12,702 nucleotides of DNA from Pseudomonadota bacterium (GCA_021797365.1 JAJZZU010000043.1:1-12702), one strand, 5' to 3'. Positions 1 through 7,592 are shown, counted from the stretch's first letter. The notes: a model not told the origin generated them from the letters alone. Translations and numbers: made by a program.

Positions 1-1248
1 GGCCGGGGAGGGGAGGGGTGGGGGTGTGACATCCTGTTTGCCGAACCCGAGGATCCGGTCATCCTGCGGGCGGACGCGACCCCGGCCGACTGTGCGCGAT
101 TCTTCACCATCCTTGATGACTGCACGGGCCTTGCGGCGGGTGGTACCGTGCCAAACGAGACGCTCCCGTTTTACTACGGGCACTTTCTGTTCCTGAGCTA
201 CGAACTTGTCACGGCATGGGAGTCGCGACTGGCATCACTTCCCTTGCCGGCGGATGTGCCGCTCGCCTGGCTACAGGGCTTTTCAGGGGCGGTTTTGCGG
301 GAGCGGTACGCGGGCCGCGCGATCATCACCGGCAGGGATGCGTCGGTGGTCGCGAGGATCGCCGCCGATCTCAAGCACCTTCCTGCCACGAGGCCATGGT
401 CGCCGATAGCACTCGAGCATCTGAATGAAGACCCCCCCGAGGACTATGAGCGGGGAGTGCGCGACATTCAGGCGCGCATCACCCATGGGGAGATCTTCCA
501 GGCCAACCTGTCCCGCCGCTATTCCGGGCGTATCCGCGCCGGTACCCCGGCCGGTGCGCTGCTCGAGGGCCTGCGCGGGCATAACCCGGCACCATTTTCC
601 GCGATGGCGCGGCTTGGCGACACCCTGATCGCAAGCGCGTCTCCCGAGCGGCTCCTCAGGCGCTGGCGATCACAGGTGACGACCCAGCCCATTGCCGGGA
701 CCTGTGCGCGCGGTCCCGGGGCCCTGGCCGACGAATCGGCGCGGCGCGGTTTACGCACCGACCCCAAGGAGCGCGCCGAGCATCTCATGCTCGTCGATCT
801 CGAACGTAACGATCTCGGTCGCGTGTGCGTGCCCGGCAGCGTCCGGGTCCCGGAGTTCATGCGCATCGAGAGCTTTGCGACCGTCCACCATCTGGTGTCC
901 GACGTGGAGGGCACGTTGCGTGGCGATATCCGGCCATCGCATCTCATTCGTGCGCTGTTTCCGGGCGGCTCCATTACCGGCTGTCCGAAGATACACTGCA
1001 TGGGGATCCTGGCGCGGAACGAGCGCCGCGCGCGCGGCGCCTACACCGGCAGCCTCGGCTATATCAACGAGCGCGGCGACATCGACCTCAACATCCTGAT
1101 CCGCACGCTCGTGGTGCGTGGACCCGAGATCGAGTTTCGCGTGGGGGCCGGGATCGTCGCCGATTCCGATCCGAAACGGGAATTGCTCGAGACCCAGGCC
1201 AAGGCTGCGGGCCTTGTGCGCGCCCTGGGGATCACCGGTCATTGCTGA
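1..1248 (+). CDS. pabB: Aminodeoxychorismate synthase component I (5' partial)
   Basis: The product aminates chorismate to 4-amino-4-deoxychorismate in the cytoplasm for p-aminobenzoate and folate synthesis, normally with the glutaminase PabA. The frame is open from base 1, and the part before the GTG at 148 (DILFAEPEDPV and onward) looks like a PabB N-terminal domain, so the true start lies upstream. Counting from the GTG at 148, visible chorismate-binding motifs are IFQANLSRRY (about 117-125), SASPERLL (163-170), LMLVDLERNDLGRV (213-226), PGGSITGCPK and GAGIVADSDP. PGGSITG is PabB-like, whereas TrpE usually has PAGTxSG. The strip that reads PIKGT in E. coli PabB reads PIAGT here (181-185), as in TrpE. 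pabC follows 106 bp downstream, which supports PabB. Anthranilate synthase is the alternative and is unlikely from context. Confidence 0.9.
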   Translation, partial: GRGGEGWGCDILFAEPEDPVILRADATPADCARFFTILDDCTGLAAGGTVPNETLPFYYGHFLFLSYELVTAWESRLASLPLPADVPLAWLQGFSGAVLRERYAGRAIITGRDASVVARIAADLKHLPATRPWSPIALEHLNEDPPEDYERGVRDIQARITHGEIFQANLSRRYSGRIRAGTPAGALLEGLRGHNPAPFSAMARLGDTLIASASPERLLRRWRSQVTTQPIAGTCARGPGALADESARRGLRTDPKERAEHLMLVDLERNDLGRVCVPGSVRVPEFMRIESFATVHHLVSDVEGTLRGDIRPSHLIRALFPGGSITGCPKIHCMGILARNERRARGAYTGSLGYINERGDIDLNILIRTLVVRGPEIEFRVGAGIVADSDPKRELLETQAKAAGLVRALGITGHC

Positions 1249-1354
1249 TCGCCAAGCCAGTCATGACCGAGAACCCCCCATCCCGCGCGCATCCCCGCCA
1301 TCGGTTCCCGGCGCCGCAGCCCACGGCATACGCGAGCCGCGACGGATCCGCGAC

Positions 1355-2173
1355 ATGAATCCGCTTGCGAGCCTCGTGAACGGCCGCGCACAGTCGCTTA
1401 TGGCCGTGACAAGCCGTCTGCAGTATGGGGACGGACTGTTTGAGACGGTGGCCATTCACAACGGCCGCCTGCTCTTGTGGTCCCAACATGTGCGACGGCT
1501 CATGGCCGGCATCGAACGACTGGGGCTCGCCCCCATCGATGCCGCGCTCCTCACCGCCGAGGCCGAAGGCTTGGCGGCCGCACACAGCCCCGCTATCCTG
1601 AAGATCATCGTGGTGCGCGGGACCAAGGGGCGAGGTTACCGGCCGGCGGCCGCCGCGACCGACCGCATCCTGACGCTGTGGCCCTGGCCCAACCGTCCGG
1701 CAGACGAGCAGGCGCCGGTCTTCTGGTGCCGTACCGCGCTTGCGCGGCAGCCGCTCCTGGCCGGCCTCAAGCATTTGAACAGGCTCGAGCAGGTCCTGGC
1801 GCAGCGGGAATTTGTCGACCCCTATTGGGAAGGATTGATGCAGGACACGCAGGGATGGGTGATAGAAGGGACCATGACCAACCTGTTCGTGGTCGAGGGC
1901 GGCATCCTGACGACACCGATCCTTGATCAGGCGGGGGTCGCGGGGGTGATGCGCGATCAGGTGATGAGGCGCGCGCGCGAATCGGGTATGGTGGTGCGCC
2001 TCGACAATCTGACGAGCACGCGGGTCATGGAGGCAGACGAGGTCTTTTTAAGCAATTCGGTGATCGGTGTACGCCCGGTCCTATGTCTTGCCGAGCGCCG
2101 GTGGCGACGCGCTCCCGTGACATCGCGGATGGCGGAGATCCTGAGGGCCTGTGGCGATGCGCCCGCTCTCTAA
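1355..2173 (+). CDS. pabC: Aminodeoxychorismate lyase
   Basis: This is a PLP enzyme (fold-type IV, D-amino-acid transaminase family) that cleaves 4-amino-4-deoxychorismate to p-aminobenzoate and pyruvate. The frame is open from 1118, but only the ATG at 1355 gives a family-like N-terminus and length (272 residues; E. coli PabC is 269). Motifs are RLQYGDGLFETV (21-32), KIIVVRGTKGRGY (83-95), GLKHLNRLEQVL (137-148, with K139 as the expected PLP lysine), EGTMTNLF (171-178, phosphate/PLP contacts) and ADEVFLSNSV (227-236). No strong ribosome binding site precedes the ATG. The gene sits between pabB and mltG, the same pabC-mltG-tmk-holB order as E. coli, and its last codons overlap the mltG start. 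Confidence 0.93.
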   Translation: MNPLASLVNGRAQSLMAVTSRLQYGDGLFETVAIHNGRLLLWSQHVRRLMAGIERLGLAPIDAALLTAEAEGLAAAHSPAILKIIVVRGTKGRGYRPAAAATDRILTLWPWPNRPADEQAPVFWCRTALARQPLLAGLKHLNRLEQVLAQREFVDPYWEGLMQDTQGWVIEGTMTNLFVVEGGILTTPILDQAGVAGVMRDQVMRRARESGMVVRLDNLTSTRVMEADEVFLSNSVIGVRPVLCLAERRWRRAPVTSRMAEILRACGDAPAL

Positions 2174-3233
2174 GTGGGGCCTCGGCGCCCTGGTCGTGTG
2201 TGGCCTCTCGGCGGCCGGATGGTATCTGCTCGCCGATCGCCCGCTGCATCCGGGCGTAAAGACCTTCCACCTACCCACCGGGACCACCATGCGCGCCTTC
2301 GCGGAACTGCTTCAAAGGCGCCACGTAATCGATTCCGCAAACACCTTCGTGGCGCTTGCGGAGCTCACGGGGGAGGGCGATGCCTTGAAGACCGGCGTGT
2401 ACCGGTTTCCCGACCCGACAACCCCCCTTGGTATCCTGCACAGGGTGGTGACCGGGCAGGTCGTCGAATATCCGCTCACGCTCGTGCCCGGCTGGACGTT
2501 CCATCAGGTGCGGCAGGCCTTGGCCCGCGCGCCGCATCTCACAGACGACGTGGGGGGCCGCTCGCATGCCGCGGTGCGCGCCGCGCTGCATATGCATGCA
2601 AGCCTCCAGGGGGCGTTTTTCCCGGACACCTACTACTATACCTATGGGGCATCGGCCACGTCGGTACTGGCGCGCGCCCGCAAACGCCTGCGCGCGCTGC
2701 TCGGTAAGGACTGGCGCAAACGCGCCCCCGACCTGCCTCTGCGCACGCCGCAGCAGGCCCTGATCCTGGCATCCCTCATCGAGAAGGAGACCGCCAAGGC
2801 CGGCGAGCGGCGCAAGATCGCGGGCGTGTTCGTCAACCGCCTGCGTCTTGGTATGCGGCTTGAAACCGACCCCACGGTGATCTTCGGTCTCGGCAAACGC
2901 TACCACGGGGTCCTCACCAGCACCGATCTCGCATACCCGAGCCCCTACAACACCTACCTCCATTATGGGCTGCCGCCAACACCCATCGGCCTATGCAGCG
3001 CCCGCACCCTTTATGCCGCGCTCCACCCCGACAAGACGCGTGCCTTGTATTTTGTGGCCACCGGACGCGGAGGTCATGTATTCTCTGATACTCTCCAGGC
3101 GCAAGACGAGGCAATCCGTAAGTATGAGATCGACAGCACCCCGCCGGCCGTTGTTCCTGAGTCTCGAGGGGCTCGACGGGTCGGGCAAGACCACGCAAAT
3201 CGATCGCGTCGCAGACTTCTGCGAACACCATAA
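2157..3233 (+). CDS. mltG: Endolytic murein transglycosylase MltG (YceG-like)
   Basis: The product is an inner-membrane lytic transglycosylase that cuts nascent glycan strands in the periplasm and so limits chain length. The ATG at 2157 is preferred because GAGGG lies 9 nt upstream; a GTG at 2151 is the alternative. Residues 7-26 form one membrane anchor. The YceG domain follows, with ASLIEKETA (205-213), where E209 corresponds to catalytic E218 of E. coli, then AGVFVNRLRLGMRLETDPTV (222-241), the YNTY...GLPPTPI stretch (264-277) and a terminal GGHVFSDTL (305-313). Family similarity ends near RKYE (321-324). The last 34 or so residues form a basic, proline/arginine-rich tail whose DNA is also the first 110 bp of tmk. 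The start overlaps pabC by 17 bp. Confidence 0.93.
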   Translation: MRPLSKWGLGALVVCGLSAAGWYLLADRPLHPGVKTFHLPTGTTMRAFAELLQRRHVIDSANTFVALAELTGEGDALKTGVYRFPDPTTPLGILHRVVTGQVVEYPLTLVPGWTFHQVRQALARAPHLTDDVGGRSHAAVRAALHMHASLQGAFFPDTYYYTYGASATSVLARARKRLRALLGKDWRKRAPDLPLRTPQQALILASLIEKETAKAGERRKIAGVFVNRLRLGMRLETDPTVIFGLGKRYHGVLTSTDLAYPSPYNTYLHYGLPPTPIGLCSARTLYAALHPDKTRALYFVATGRGGHVFSDTLQAQDEAIRKYEIDSTPPAVVPESRGARRVGQDHANRSRRRLLRTP

Positions 3234-3750
3234 CGCCGCGGGCGTCGTGGTGACCCGGGAGCCTGGAGGGACGGAAGTCGGGGAGCGCATTCGCCATATC
3301 CTGCTGGAACACGCCTCACTGCACGCGCAAACCGAGCTTCTGCTGGTGTTCGCGGCGCGCATACAGCACGTCAAGGCGGTGATCGCCCCGGCGCTGGCGC
3401 TCGGCAAGACCGTCGTCTGCGACCGCTACCTGGACGCCACCTACGCCTATCAAGGCTACGGGCGAGGCCTCGACATCTCCTTGATAGACGCCATGACACG
3501 CCTCCTCGACATCCCGCTGCCAGACCTCACCTTCTATTTCGATGTACCCGTGCCCGTGGCCTTGGCGCGACGCGCGGGACGCGCCGCTGATCGCATCGAG
3601 GCCGAGGGTGAGGAGTTTTTCGGGCGGGTGCGCGAAGGTTATCGCCGGCGGGCTCAGGACGATCCGGGGCGCTTTGTCGTCATACCCGCCACGGGGTCCT
3701 TGACCGAGGTCGGAGAGGCCGTGGACGCGGCCCTTGCAGGGCGCTGGTAG
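3124..3750 (+). CDS. tmk: Thymidylate kinase
   Basis: The product phosphorylates dTMP to dTDP with ATP, an essential cytoplasmic step in dTTP synthesis. The ATG at 3124 gives 208 residues, the usual size. Starts further upstream in the same frame would add non-family sequence that belongs to mltG. Motifs are the P-loop GLDGSGKTT (16-24), TREPGGT (44-50), CDRY (99-102) followed by AYQGYGRGL, and a lid region with R149, R150, R153 and R157. The gene starts inside mltG (110-bp overlap) with no convincing ribosome binding site, so translational coupling is likely. holB begins 6 bp after the stop. Confidence 0.95.
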   Translation: MRSTAPRRPLFLSLEGLDGSGKTTQIDRVADFCEHHNAAGVVVTREPGGTEVGERIRHILLEHASLHAQTELLLVFAARIQHVKAVIAPALALGKTVVCDRYLDATYAYQGYGRGLDISLIDAMTRLLDIPLPDLTFYFDVPVPVALARRAGRAADRIEAEGEEFFGRVREGYRRRAQDDPGRFVVIPATGSLTEVGEAVDAALAGRW

Positions 3751-3756
3751 ATCGCC

Positions 3757-4695
3757 ATGTTGCCTTGGCAGAAGGCGGCATGGGACCGCGTAGGCGACAT
3801 AGAGCGCCTACCCCACGCGCTGCTTTTAAGTGGACCACCCGGCATTGGAAAACGCCTGTTCGCCGAGCGCCTCGCGCGCCGGCTGGTGTGCGAGCACACC
3901 ACGGCCTGCGATGCCTGTCGTGCCTGCCGACTGGCCGCAAACGACAATCATCCGGACGTTCTGATCGTGCGCCCGCAAGAGGGCAAGACCGAGATCACAG
4001 TCGACGATGCCCGGGCCCTCAATCAGTTTCTGGTGCTGACACCCCATCTCGCAACGCGCCGCGTGGTGCTCGTCGTCGACGCCGACCGCCTCAACCGATC
4101 GGCCTCGAATGCAATCCTAAAGACCCTCGAAGAACCGCCCTCCGGCAGTTATCTGCTCTTGGTCAGCGATGCCCCGACCCGCCTCTTGCCCACCATCCGC
4201 TCGCGCTGCCAAAACCTGATCCTGCCACGACCGACAGAAGAGGAGGGGCTTTCCTACCTGCAGGCCCATCAGCGGCCGGACCCGGGAGGGCTGTTGGCAT
4301 TGGCCCACGGGGCGCCGCTACGCGCCCTGGCATGGCCGCACGACGCACCCGCCATGGCGCAACGACTCTTCGCGAGCCTGGAGGCCGTGGCCCTGGGCCG
4401 CGACTCGGCACTGGAGGCTACCGAGGCCTGGCAGGCCAGCGACATGGAGATGGGATTGGCCTTCCTGACGGAGATCGCAACCGCCGTGACGCAGGTGGCA
4501 CTGACTGGAACCATCGCCCGGGGCTGGCAGGGCGCCCAGGAAGGGCGCTTGCGTGCTTTGGCGGCTCGACTAGACTTGGAGCAAATGCTCGGCCTCTGGG
4601 ATGAGGCGCTCGAGACCCGGGGTCTGCTCAACGCACCCCTGGATCGCCGTCTGATGTGGGACCGGCTGTTTTTGCATGTTGAGCCGCGAGGGTGA
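3757..4695 (+). CDS. holB: DNA polymerase III subunit delta'
   Basis: This is a stator subunit of the clamp-loader complex, which loads the beta clamp onto primed DNA. It has 312 residues and an AAA+ fold. GPPGIGK (26-32) is a Walker-A sequence that looks intact, unlike the degenerate one in E. coli delta'. Four cysteines (C45, C51, C54, C57) form the expected zinc module, followed by HPD (65-67). SNAILKTLEEPP (117-128) and TIRSRC (146-151) are sensor/SRC motifs typical of delta'. The C-terminal third is a helical collar domain. The gene lies 6 bp after tmk, and its stop lies 8 bp before the preferred pilZ start. Confidence is high from both motifs and synteny. Confidence 0.94.
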   Translation: MLPWQKAAWDRVGDIERLPHALLLSGPPGIGKRLFAERLARRLVCEHTTACDACRACRLAANDNHPDVLIVRPQEGKTEITVDDARALNQFLVLTPHLATRRVVLVVDADRLNRSASNAILKTLEEPPSGSYLLLVSDAPTRLLPTIRSRCQNLILPRPTEEEGLSYLQAHQRPDPGGLLALAHGAPLRALAWPHDAPAMAQRLFASLEAVALGRDSALEATEAWQASDMEMGLAFLTEIATAVTQVALTGTIARGWQGAQEGRLRALAARLDLEQMLGLWDEALETRGLLNAPLDRRLMWDRLFLHVEPRG

Positions 4696-4703
4696 GTAGT
4701 GAT

Positions 4704-5084
4704 ATGTCGACCGTAGAATCACAGACACGAGACAACCTAAAGGCCCCGGTACGTCCCGGCGTCTTATCGCTCGTAATCAAGGACCGCAATGCCTTGTACA
4801 CCGCTTACATGCCGTTTCTGAAAGGCGGTGGCCTGTTCATACCGAGCAACAAACCCTACAAGCTCGGCGATGAAGTCTTCATGCTGCTCACCCTCATCGA
4901 CAGCAAAGAGAAGGTGCCGGTCGCAGGCCACGTCGTCTGGGTGACGCCTCAGGACGCGCCCGGTGGACGAGCACCGGGTATCGGCATCCAATTTAGCGCC
5001 AAGGACGCCGAGGTCGCGCGCACCAAGATCGAGACCCTTCTCATAGGCCAATTGCAATCGGATCGCCCGACCCATACGATGTAG
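4704..5084 (+). CDS. pilZ: Type IV pilus PilZ-domain protein
   Basis: This is a single-domain PilZ protein of 126 residues. It resembles the original Pseudomonas PilZ, which is needed for type IV pilus assembly and works with PilB and FimX-type partners. Characteristic runs are GVLSLVIKDRNALYTAYMPF, GGLFIPSNKPYKLGDEVFM, VAGHVVWVTP and GIGIQF. The RxxxR c-di-GMP motif of canonical PilZ domains is not visible at the N-terminus, as in the pilus-type PilZ, so direct c-di-GMP binding is doubtful. The ATG at 4704 has GAGGG 11 nt upstream; a GTG at 4692 overlapping the holB stop is less likely. The position between holB and tatD matches Pseudomonas. No other pilus gene is in the window. Confidence 0.92.
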   Translation: MSTVESQTRDNLKAPVRPGVLSLVIKDRNALYTAYMPFLKGGGLFIPSNKPYKLGDEVFMLLTLIDSKEKVPVAGHVVWVTPQDAPGGRAPGIGIQFSAKDAEVARTKIETLLIGQLQSDRPTHTM

Positions 5085-5086
5085 GG

Positions 5087-5878
5087 ATGCCGTTAGTCGA
5101 TTCGCACTGCCATCTCCATTTCGCCCCGCTGCGCGACGATATCGACGCCGTCTTGGCGCGCGCCCACGAACGCGGCGTGTCCCATATGCTGTGCGTCAGT
5201 GTTGGACTCTCGGATATCGGGCCCATACAGGATGTCATGCGCCGGGACCCGAGCGTCTTCGGCTCGGTCGGCATCCACCCCAATGAGGCGGGCGGCACGG
5301 ATTCGCTCTTCGATGACCTCGCGCGCCTGAGCACGCACGAGGGCATCGTTGCGCTCGGTGAGACCGGCCTTGATTACTATCGATTGGAGGGGCAGGACGT
5401 CACCCGCCAACAGACGCAGTTTCGCCTGCACATCGCGGCGGCCCGGCATGTCGCCAAGCCGCTCATCATCCATACGCGCGAGGCCGCCGCCGATACCCTG
5501 CAGATCCTGCGCGACGAACACGCACGCGATATCGGGGGCGTCCTGCATTGCTTCACCGAGAGCGCGGATTTCGCGCGCCAGGTCCTCGATCTCAACTTCT
5601 GTATCTCATTCTCGGGAATAGTCACCTTCAAGAGCGCGCAGGCGCTGCGGGATGTCGCGCGCCTCGTACCGGAAGATCGCCTCCTGATCGAGACCGACGC
5701 CCCGTATCTGGCCCCCGTTCCGCACCGCGGGCAATCGAACGAGCCGTCCTACGTCTCCCATGTCGCGCAATGCCTGGCGGACGTCCGGGGTGTGTCCTGG
5801 GAACGGATCGCAGAGACCACCGCGGACAATTTCTTCAGGCTTTTCAAGGATGCGGCCGCTGATCCGCGCCGCACATAA
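5087..5878 (+). CDS. tatD: TatD family metal-dependent DNase
   Basis: The product is a cytoplasmic TIM-barrel metallohydrolase with 3'-5' exonuclease activity known in E. coli TatD and YcfH-type relatives; its exact role here is not settled by sequence. It has 263 residues. Metal ligands expected for the family are all present: H7 and H9 (DSHCHLHF), E92 (LGETGLDYY), H129 (IIHTREA), H154 (LHCFTE) and D204 (ETDAPYL). The ATG lies 2 bp after the pilZ stop, so it is probably the last gene of the operon. An inverted repeat follows the stop by 5 bp. The E. coli paralogue that follows holB is ycfH, so the label tatD means TatD family rather than strict orthology. Confidence 0.93.
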   Translation: MPLVDSHCHLHFAPLRDDIDAVLARAHERGVSHMLCVSVGLSDIGPIQDVMRRDPSVFGSVGIHPNEAGGTDSLFDDLARLSTHEGIVALGETGLDYYRLEGQDVTRQQTQFRLHIAAARHVAKPLIIHTREAAADTLQILRDEHARDIGGVLHCFTESADFARQVLDLNFCISFSGIVTFKSAQALRDVARLVPEDRLLIETDAPYLAPVPHRGQSNEPSYVSHVAQCLADVRGVSWERIAETTADNFFRLFKDAAADPRRT

Positions 5879-5883
5879 GCCAT

Positions 5884-5909
5884 GTAACGCTTTTACATCA
5901 AAGCGTTAC
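5884..5909. terminator. Inverted repeat between convergent genes, possible terminator
   Basis: The arms GTAACGCTTT (5884-5893) and AAAGCGTTAC (5900-5909) are perfect 10-bp complements with a 6-nt loop. An outer A-T pair (5882/5911) can also form. The repeat lies between the tatD stop and the convergent DoxX-like gene, where a bidirectional terminator would be expected. The stem is not especially GC-rich and no clean T-run follows; on the + strand it is followed by GTAATATTTC. A protein-binding operator is the alternative reading. Confidence 0.5.
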
Positions 5910-5962
5910 GTAATATTTCTGATGTGGTTTATGCGCGCACCCGAGGACTGGTCCCTAAGCCC

Positions 5963-6913
5963 TTATGTGGACATGCGTTTACGCCGACGGCGCTCGAAGA
6001 GATAGGCGATCATCAGATACAGGTAGACCACCATGTAGATATTGGTGGTGCCAAGCATATCCCCGCGGTTGCCGGTGCTTCCGGGCTGGTAAGGACCGCC
6101 CCAGCCCTCGGCCGTCGTCCATATCCCGAAGGAATACAGAAATCCGATCGGTAGAAACCATTCCTGCCAGCGCTTCAGGAGCAGGCTCGCCGCCAGAACC
6201 GTCTCGATGACTGCCGCGAAGACACCAAACACGGTCTGCCCCACGAGTTGGATCGCCGCGATGAAGAACCCGATATAGGCGGCAACCCAGGCGGGCTGGC
6301 CGACCTCGGCTTGTTGCAGATAGGACAGGCTATGTTCGAAAAATGCCGGCTGCCATTTCCAGAACGCATCGAATGCCCACAAAAGCCCGAACAGGATGCG
6401 CACGATCTCGATGCGTCCGGTCCCGACCACGGGCTGCGATTTCGGTCCGATGGCAAGTCGCTGCTCCGAAGGCACCGACAGAACCGCCAAGAATACGAGC
6501 GCATACACGATGGCGGTTCCCGGATCCGTGGAGCCGGGCTGAAAGGGGCCGCCCAGGCCTCCCACGGTCACCCAGAGCGCGAGGCTGTAGACGATCCCCA
6601 GGCGCGCCATGGGCCGCACCGCGAAGCCCGTGATGAGCGAGATCGCGAGCAGCCCATCCAGAACTACGGTGCCGATCGCCACGTGGCGCGGACCCAGCAC
6701 GGTCACGACATGAATGACGCCATGAAGGAAGGCCTGCACCACGTGCGGTTGCCCCTTGAGCCGCTTGACGATGGATGTCAGAAAACGGCCCACGTAAGCG
6801 CTATTGGCCTCGAGTATCGTGTTGATCAGCCAGATCACACCAAAGAGGATACGCATTCCGGCAAAGGCCAGCTCCTGACTCCCGGTGTAACGTGACGATC
6901 GGTCCTCAAACAT
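5963..6913 (-). CDS. Tandem DoxX-like integral membrane protein
   Basis: This is a 316-residue membrane protein with about nine hydrophobic helices, built from two related halves. Half 1 has RILFGVIW (21-28), helices near 56-73, 78-98, 104-118 and 133-147, and GLGGPFQPGST (119-129). Half 2 repeats this with RILFGLLW (172-179), helices near 208-245, 252-266 and 290-305, and GWGGPYQPGST (270-280). The layout and the G-G-P-x-x-PGST loop recall the DoxX/DoxD superfamily, which includes the membrane subunit of thiosulfate:quinone oxidoreductase, but substrate and activity cannot be read from the sequence. The C-terminus is very basic (FERRRRKR). The frame is open up to 7213, but the ATG at 6913 with a strong AAAGGAGAG site fits. 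It converges on tatD, and no partner gene such as doxA is nearby. Confidence 0.8.
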   Translation of the reverse strand: MFEDRSSRYTGSQELAFAGMRILFGVIWLINTILEANSAYVGRFLTSIVKRLKGQPHVVQAFLHGVIHVVTVLGPRHVAIGTVVLDGLLAISLITGFAVRPMARLGIVYSLALWVTVGGLGGPFQPGSTDPGTAIVYALVFLAVLSVPSEQRLAIGPKSQPVVGTGRIEIVRILFGLLWAFDAFWKWQPAFFEHSLSYLQQAEVGQPAWVAAYIGFFIAAIQLVGQTVFGVFAAVIETVLAASLLLKRWQEWFLPIGFLYSFGIWTTAEGWGGPYQPGSTGNRGDMLGTTNIYMVVYLYLMIAYLFERRRRKRMST

Positions 6914-7370
6914 GCAACAGGCTCTCCTTTCCCTGCGGTTGCCAATAAGATATTGCTCCCTCGCAATCGGACTATAGTACAAAGGCATGGTGCCTGCCCA
7001 CCGCCCCATCGCCCCGACTTGCGCATATCGCCGTCTTCGGCTCGGTCCCGGACCAGTCCCGCCCGCACGCGCTTCGCGCACGTGCCGTGGAAGGCCCGTG
7101 GGAGATGGGGGAGGAGGGGACGATACCCGGTTCACGAAAAAGCGCGGAGGCCACAAGCCTCGCTGCGGACAGGGCCATGGCCTCCATGCAAGGCAGGGCC
7201 CATACGACGGCAAGTGGACTCGTCGTCCGGCCTGCCGCTCCTTTCATCGATCCGGCGGCCGTCGCCCCTCATGGGCCCTTGGCGCGCTCAAAAGCTGCGT
7301 CTACCATGCCTTCCGCCCGTCCATCGGGAACATCCCCCACGGGCGCGCTAAAAGGAGCGAGGAGTCCATC
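6914..7370. other. Intergenic region between divergent genes, no gene seen
   Basis: This 457-bp stretch separates the minus-strand DoxX-like gene from the plus-strand lipoprotein gene, so it should hold two divergent promoters. The palindrome ACTATAGT (6971-6978) offers a -10-like TATAGT on both strands, but I see no good -35 for either. Open frames through here are GC-driven and have no coherent protein features. I see no tRNA or IS end. Confidence 0.6.
6922..6930 (-). promoter_or_regulatory. Ribosome binding site fixing the DoxX-like start
   Basis: On the minus strand AAAGGAGAG lies 8 nt before the ATG at 6911-6913. This is a near-ideal Shine-Dalgarno sequence, and it argues against the 100 extra low-complexity residues that the open frame would add upstream. 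Further up on the same strand, TATAGT (6971-6976) is a possible -10 element, but no convincing -35 accompanies it. Confidence 0.7.
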
Positions 7371-7559
7371 ATGTCGAAATCCCTGAGGTTTCCGAAAATC
7401 CTGGCTCGCGGTCTGTTCATCCTCGCCGGGACGAGCATTCTGGCCGGCTGCTTCTTTGCCCCGCCAGGTGACTACGAGCACCATGGATGTTACCGGTGTG
7501 GTGACTATGACCATCATTATGATCATCGCGACCATCGCGACGATCGGGGCGATGACTGA
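7371..7559 (+). CDS. Small His/Asp-rich lipoprotein, function unknown
   Basis: The predicted product has 62 residues. A basic N-terminus (MSKSLRFPK) and a hydrophobic stretch end in the lipobox LAGC (24-27), so C27 should be lipidated after signal peptidase II cleavage. The mature chain is only 36 residues. It contains two further cysteines (C40, C43, spaced CxxC) and a tail made almost entirely of D, H, R and Y (45-62). Such composition is compatible with binding divalent metal in the periplasm or at the outer membrane, but that is inference. The ATG at 7371 has GAGGAG 6 nt upstream and a second AAAGGAG just before it, which is strong translation evidence for a gene this small. The frame stays open far upstream, but that part is not lipoprotein-like. 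I do not recognise a named family. Confidence 0.7.
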   Translation: MSKSLRFPKILARGLFILAGTSILAGCFFAPPGDYEHHGCYRCGDYDHHYDHRDHRDDRGDD

Positions 7560-7592
7560 CGCGTCGCATCCCGAGATTCTGTCTTCGCGTTC

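Noticed and set aside
6914..7213. 100-residue N-terminal extension of the DoxX-like protein
   Set aside because: The sequence is proline/arginine-rich and lacks membrane or domain character, and a strong ribosome binding site sits just before the ATG at 6913.
6987..7370. Long N-terminal extension of the lipoprotein
   Set aside because: A lipobox must be near the N-terminus; the ATG at 7371 gives a proper signal peptide and has a strong ribosome binding site.
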